A stretch of 33,358 nt of DNA from a virus: IMG/VR virus record IMGVR_UViG_3300037961_004875, positions 3,971 through 37,328 of that record; one strand, given 5' to 3'. A program made the position numbers and the translations under genes. Of this stretch, positions 31,548-33,358 are shown piece after piece (position 1 is the stretch's first letter; each line of letters begins with the position of its first letter). The notes beneath the pieces are model-generated. The model was not told the DNA's origin and ran no database searches. It saw nothing but the letters and a program-made list of their open reading frames with translations.

Positions 31548-32315
31548 TCAAATAACGCGAGTTTTTTCGTGACCAACTCTGATACGAGGGTCACACCAGA
31601 TTTCAAAACCTTTCTCTTTTGCATCAAGACAGAATGAGACATCCTCTCCACACATGTCCTGTACATTACCACTCTCAAAGACTTGCATCTTAGGAGCAAA
31701 CCAAGGGTATTCAAGATTCTCAAAGACACCCTTCTTAATGAGCACCCATCCAAAACCTGTGTAGTCTACAGTGAATGGCTTACGCCGCTTACTGATAGAT
31801 TCCACTGTTTCGTGGTTCATTACTCCACCATTATTACGGAACTCATCTTCTTCCAACCAATGTGCAACTGATGTAGTTACACCATCTTCAGTAGCATACC
31901 ATCCTGCAACAATTGATTTCTCTTCACCTTCCGCAGGAATTGCCATGTCACACAATTGCCAGAACTTCTCAGTGTTGAATACAATATCACTATCAATCCA
32001 CAACTGATAATCATACTCCAACTTACCATCCCAAGGTACTTGCTTAGGACCACGAAGTACATTTGCACCTAAACACTTACATCGTGCAAAGTTAACCATA
32101 GACGAATAGTCTTGACTAATCTGAATACTCATACCATTCTGTACCATATCAAAGCACAGTTGTACAAAGTTCTTCAAAAATGTAAATGAACACCCACGAC
32201 CAGGAAGACAAAATACAATTGTCTTTCCTTTCATTCGTTCCTTAATTGATGCAATATCCCACTCTACCTTCTTCGGAGTAGGTGCTTTTGCTTTTACCGT
32301 GAATCCTTTAGCCAT
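31548..32315 (-). CDS. GT-A-type glycosyltransferase (family 2-like)
   Basis: This 255-aa protein likely transfers a sugar from a nucleotide sugar. The fold signs are a first beta strand TIVFCLPGRGCSFTFLKNF, a DxD motif in LWIDSDIVF (D108-S109-D110) for metal and nucleotide binding, TGFGWVLIKKGVFE, the GED motif at 223-225 that often holds the catalytic base, and a late His in RVGHEKT (H249). All the motifs expected of an active GT-A enzyme are present. It has no signal peptide or membrane segment, so it acts in the host cytoplasm. Targets could be phage DNA, a virion protein or a host polysaccharide. A consensus sigma70 promoter sits 24 bases upstream, so it may be expressed early. Confidence 0.78.
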   Translation of the reverse strand: MAKGFTVKAKAPTPKKVEWDIASIKERMKGKTIVFCLPGRGCSFTFLKNFVQLCFDMVQNGMSIQISQDYSSMVNFARCKCLGANVLRGPKQVPWDGKLEYDYQLWIDSDIVFNTEKFWQLCDMAIPAEGEEKSIVAGWYATEDGVTTSVAHWLEEDEFRNNGGVMNHETVESISKRRKPFTVDYTGFGWVLIKKGVFENLEYPWFAPKMQVFESGNVQDMCGEDVSFCLDAKEKGFEIWCDPRIRVGHEKTRVI

Positions 32316-32338
32316 AGTTTGAATTAACCTTCAAATCA

Positions 32339-32367
32339 ATTATAGTATGTGTTATGTAGTCTGTCAA
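32339..32367 (-). promoter_or_regulatory. Consensus sigma70 promoter for the glycosyltransferase gene
   Basis: On the minus strand a perfect -35 TTGACA (32362-32367) and a perfect -10 TATAAT (32339-32344) are separated by exactly 17 bases. The -35 overlaps the last codons of the 71-aa gene. The gene start lies 24 bases downstream. Confidence 0.85.
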
Positions 32368-32579
32368 TATGAATCTTCGCCAAGGGGTTCTGCAGTATTA
32401 TCCGAACTATATCCAAGGGGGCGATTGCATACCTCATATGATAAATCCTCAAGTTCATAATCAGTCTTCATTAGACCAACCATTCCCTTGAGGGTTTCCC
32501 ATGTATTATTAAATTCTTCTGTACTTAGATTGTTATATAAACACTCTTCTTTTGCATAAATGTGATAAACCTTTTCCAT
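32364..32579 (-). CDS. 71-aa acidic protein, unassigned
   Basis: The product starts MEKVYHIYAKEECLYNNLST and contains GMVGLMKTDYELEDLSYEVC; the last third is acidic and probably disordered. Small proteins of this pattern recur in cyanophages, but I know no function. A perfect GGAGGT site lies 9 bases before the ATG (32589-32594), the strongest ribosome binding site in the window. That suggests high expression. The gene is preceded by a long untranslated leader from the promoter at 32753-32781. Confidence 0.7.
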   Translation of the reverse strand: MEKVYHIYAKEECLYNNLSTEEFNNTWETLKGMVGLMKTDYELEDLSYEVCNRPLGYSSDNTAEPLGEDSY

Positions 32580-32629
32580 TGGTTTTTTACCTCCGGGATT
32601 TTTTTTCTGTAAATGAAATCGACTTTCGC

Positions 32630-32648
32630 ATTATATATCGAGGTCGAT
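32630..32648 (-). promoter_or_regulatory. Possible -10 element with inverted repeat
   Basis: A TATAAT (minus strand, 32630-32635) stands directly next to the inverted repeat ATCGA-GG-TCGAT (32637-32648). The nearest -35-like hexamer, GTGACA, is only 14 bases away, so this could be a regulated or weak promoter with an operator in its spacer. Confidence 0.35.
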
Positions 32649-32752
32649 CTGTCACCTCTGTAGGTTAGGGGGACCCATTAATTTTATATCACGCCCGCCG
32701 ACGATAACAACGAACGCCGCATAATAACTGTCAAAAACTGATAGTTTCCTCT

Positions 32753-32781
32753 ATCATATCACGGAGGGTCGCTGATGTCAA
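32753..32781 (-). promoter_or_regulatory. Sigma70-type promoter upstream of the 71-aa gene
   Basis: On the minus strand TTGACA (32776-32781) and TATGAT (32753-32758) are separated by 17 bases. It matches the consensus at 11 of 12 hexamer positions. Confidence 0.75.
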
Positions 32782-32812
32782 CCCCCGTGTGATAAGACTG
32801 CTAAAATGTTGC

Positions 32813-32846
32813 TAACTGCCCAGAGAGTAACTGTCAGTAACTGCCC
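32813..32846. repeat. Short direct repeats TAACTGYCM
   Basis: On the plus strand, TAACTGCCC (32813-32821), TAACTGTCA (32828-32836) and TAACTGCCC (32838-32846) form three near-copies in 34 bases. Two more TAACTGTCA copies lie nearby at 32725-32733 and 32886-32894, the latter inside the 58-aa gene. They could be operator or protein-binding repeats. Confidence 0.5.
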
Positions 32847-32851
32847 TATGA

Positions 32852-33028
32852 TTACCAGCGGACAGGCTTACTCAGGTCCTCAACATAACTGTCAATCAAT
32901 CGCTCAGATCCTTCGAGTTCAAAAAGATCCTCCCATGAAATCTGATGCGGGTCAAAGTCTTCCATCACCTCAAGATCCAGAGTGATTCTATAGCGTTGCT
33001 TCTGTGCCTGACTGATAGCGACTGACAT
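32852..33028 (-). CDS. 58-aa small protein, unassigned
   Basis: The product starts MSVAISQAQKQRYRITLDLE and continues VMEDFDPHQISWEDLFEL, an acidic, probably alpha-beta protein. It has a GGAG site 6 bases before the ATG. Two promoters lie immediately upstream, a consensus sigma70 promoter and a TATAAATA late box, which makes the gene credible despite its length. Similar short proteins are frequent in cyanophage early regions. Its function is unknown; a host-directed early role would fit the promoter but is only inference. Confidence 0.7.
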   Translation of the reverse strand: MSVAISQAQKQRYRITLDLEVMEDFDPHQISWEDLFELEGSERLIDSYVEDLSKPVRW

Positions 33029-33055
33029 GATTGACTCCGTGGGTGATACTTAATG

Positions 33056-33084
33056 AGTATAGAATGGACTGGGGATATTGTCAA
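33056..33084 (-). promoter_or_regulatory. Sigma70-type promoter for the 58-aa gene
   Basis: On the minus strand TTGACA (33079-33084) and TATACT (33056-33061) are separated by 17 bases. It matches the consensus at 11 of 12 hexamer positions. The ATG is 27 bases downstream of the -10. Confidence 0.85.
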
Positions 33085-33096
33085 TCTTCCAATCAG

Positions 33097-33104
33097 TATT
33101 TATA
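33097..33104 (-). promoter_or_regulatory. T4-type late promoter box
   Basis: An exact TATAAATA on the minus strand, the T4 late consensus recognised by a gp55-type sigma factor. It lies just upstream of the sigma70 promoter of the 58-aa gene, so that gene may be read both early and late. Confidence 0.6.
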
Positions 33105-33158
33105 AGGACTGCTGATAATTTTGCGAAGATCTGTGTAGGAATTTTTATCATCGCCCCC

Positions 33159-33187
33159 TTGACATTTCTGCGAGAGTGTGATAGACT
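33159..33187 (+). promoter_or_regulatory. Plus-strand sigma70-type promoter
   Basis: TTGACA (33159-33164) and TAGACT (33182-33187) are separated by 17 bases. It points out of the right end of the window, back to back with the minus-strand promoters, and implies a plus-strand transcription unit beyond the edge. Confidence 0.7.
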
Positions 33188-33264
33188 GCTCGCTTAGATC
33201 ACAAGACCTAGACACATTTCCAGAGAGCATTTGTGAGGACATTAGTGACAACAATTAGAGAGAC

Positions 33265-33308
33265 TTTTCCACAGATAACTAATACTTTTCCACACACATT
33301 GTGGAAAG
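33265..33308. other. Cluster of DnaA-box-like sites, possible origin
   Basis: Two direct TTTTCCACA sites (33265-33273 and 33286-33294) and one inverted near-copy, TGTGGAAAG (33300-33308), lie within 44 bases. The last two form a perfect inverted repeat, TTTCCACA / TGTGGAAA, with a 5-base spacer. TTTTCCACA is the usual cyanobacterial DnaA box. An AT-rich stretch (about 33320-33358) follows, as in an unwinding element. Confidence 0.45.
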
Positions 33309-33358
33309 AGATAAACAACGCATATATGTTTTTTAATACATTTTTTTATATAATCTTT

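Larger units (their letters stand above)
32580..32851 (-). other. Untranslated leader and regulatory stretch
   Basis: No credible gene is present in these 272 bases. They hold a promoter (32753-32781), a possible second -10 with an adjacent inverted repeat (32630-32648), a weak hairpin AACTGTCA/TGATAGTT (32726-32746) and a short repeat cluster (32813-32846). A transcript from the strong promoter would carry about 165 untranslated bases before the 71-aa gene. Confidence 0.6.

Noticed and set aside
31508-31753. 81-codon minus-strand frame
   Set aside because: It is out of frame inside the glycosyltransferase and overlaps the 43-aa gene, which has a better ribosome binding site.
32652-32678. 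Eight-codon leader peptide in the untranslated region
   Set aside because: An ATG is followed by eight sense codons and a stop, but there is no attenuator-like hairpin or run of one amino acid, so it is probably chance.
33212-33358. Open plus-strand frame running to the right edge, with possible GTG and ATG starts
   Set aside because: It has no clear ribosome binding site, lies over the DnaA-like sites and the AT-rich stretch, and reads as low-complexity Phe and Thr. Its end is outside the window.

Overview
The window is a piece of a T4-like cyanophage genome, from a myovirus of marine Synechococcus or Prochlorococcus. Three things point there. The DNA is AT-rich and densely packed. The genes follow the T4 late order 25-6-7-8-...-13-14-15-16-17. 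The small flanking genes look like the conserved unknowns of cyanomyoviruses. Every confident gene lies on the minus strand, so transcription runs from the right end of the window to the left. No tRNA, integrase, CRISPR array, insertion sequence or host metabolic gene was seen.

Layout in the direction of transcription. Positions 33358-32580 are mostly control DNA: a cluster of DnaA-box-like sites beside an AT-rich stretch, one plus-strand and several minus-strand sigma70-type promoters, a T4-type late box, a 58-codon gene, a short direct-repeat cluster and an untranslated leader. Positions 32579-30468 hold five small or medium genes: a 71-aa protein, a GT-A-type glycosyltransferase, a very basic 43-aa protein, a 237-aa conserved unknown and a 60-aa protein. 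Positions 30420-13530 encode the baseplate wedge: gp25, gp6, an enormous gp7 (4270 aa) and gp8. Positions 13523-5853 encode a single 2556-aa DUF4815-type virion protein, in the slot where T4 has gp9-gp12. Three small genes follow (75, 55 and 130 aa). Positions 5047-585 encode the neck and tail-completion proteins gp13, gp14 and gp15. Positions 585-1 encode terminase gp16 and the first 46 codons of gp17.

The genes form a late morphogenesis programme: build the wedges, cap the tail, form the neck, package DNA. Many gaps between genes carry a TAAATA core like the T4 late promoter, often overlapping the upstream gene's stop codon. Early-type promoters are confined to the right end.

The most unusual content is the inflation of structural proteins by a shared set of short beta-type modules. 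Four families recur in gp7, gp8, gp14, gp15 and the DUF4815 protein: a GxGY...P module, an HG[FY]..GE module, a GE.[IL]TG.TSGA module and an IGDE...RG module. They have made gp7 about four times and gp14 about three times the size of the T4 proteins. Other points worth checking are the DnaA-like sites, perfect hairpins inside coding ends, and the loss of the signature histidines in the YHYH domain of gp7. Functional calls rest on recognised sequence motifs; no database search was run.
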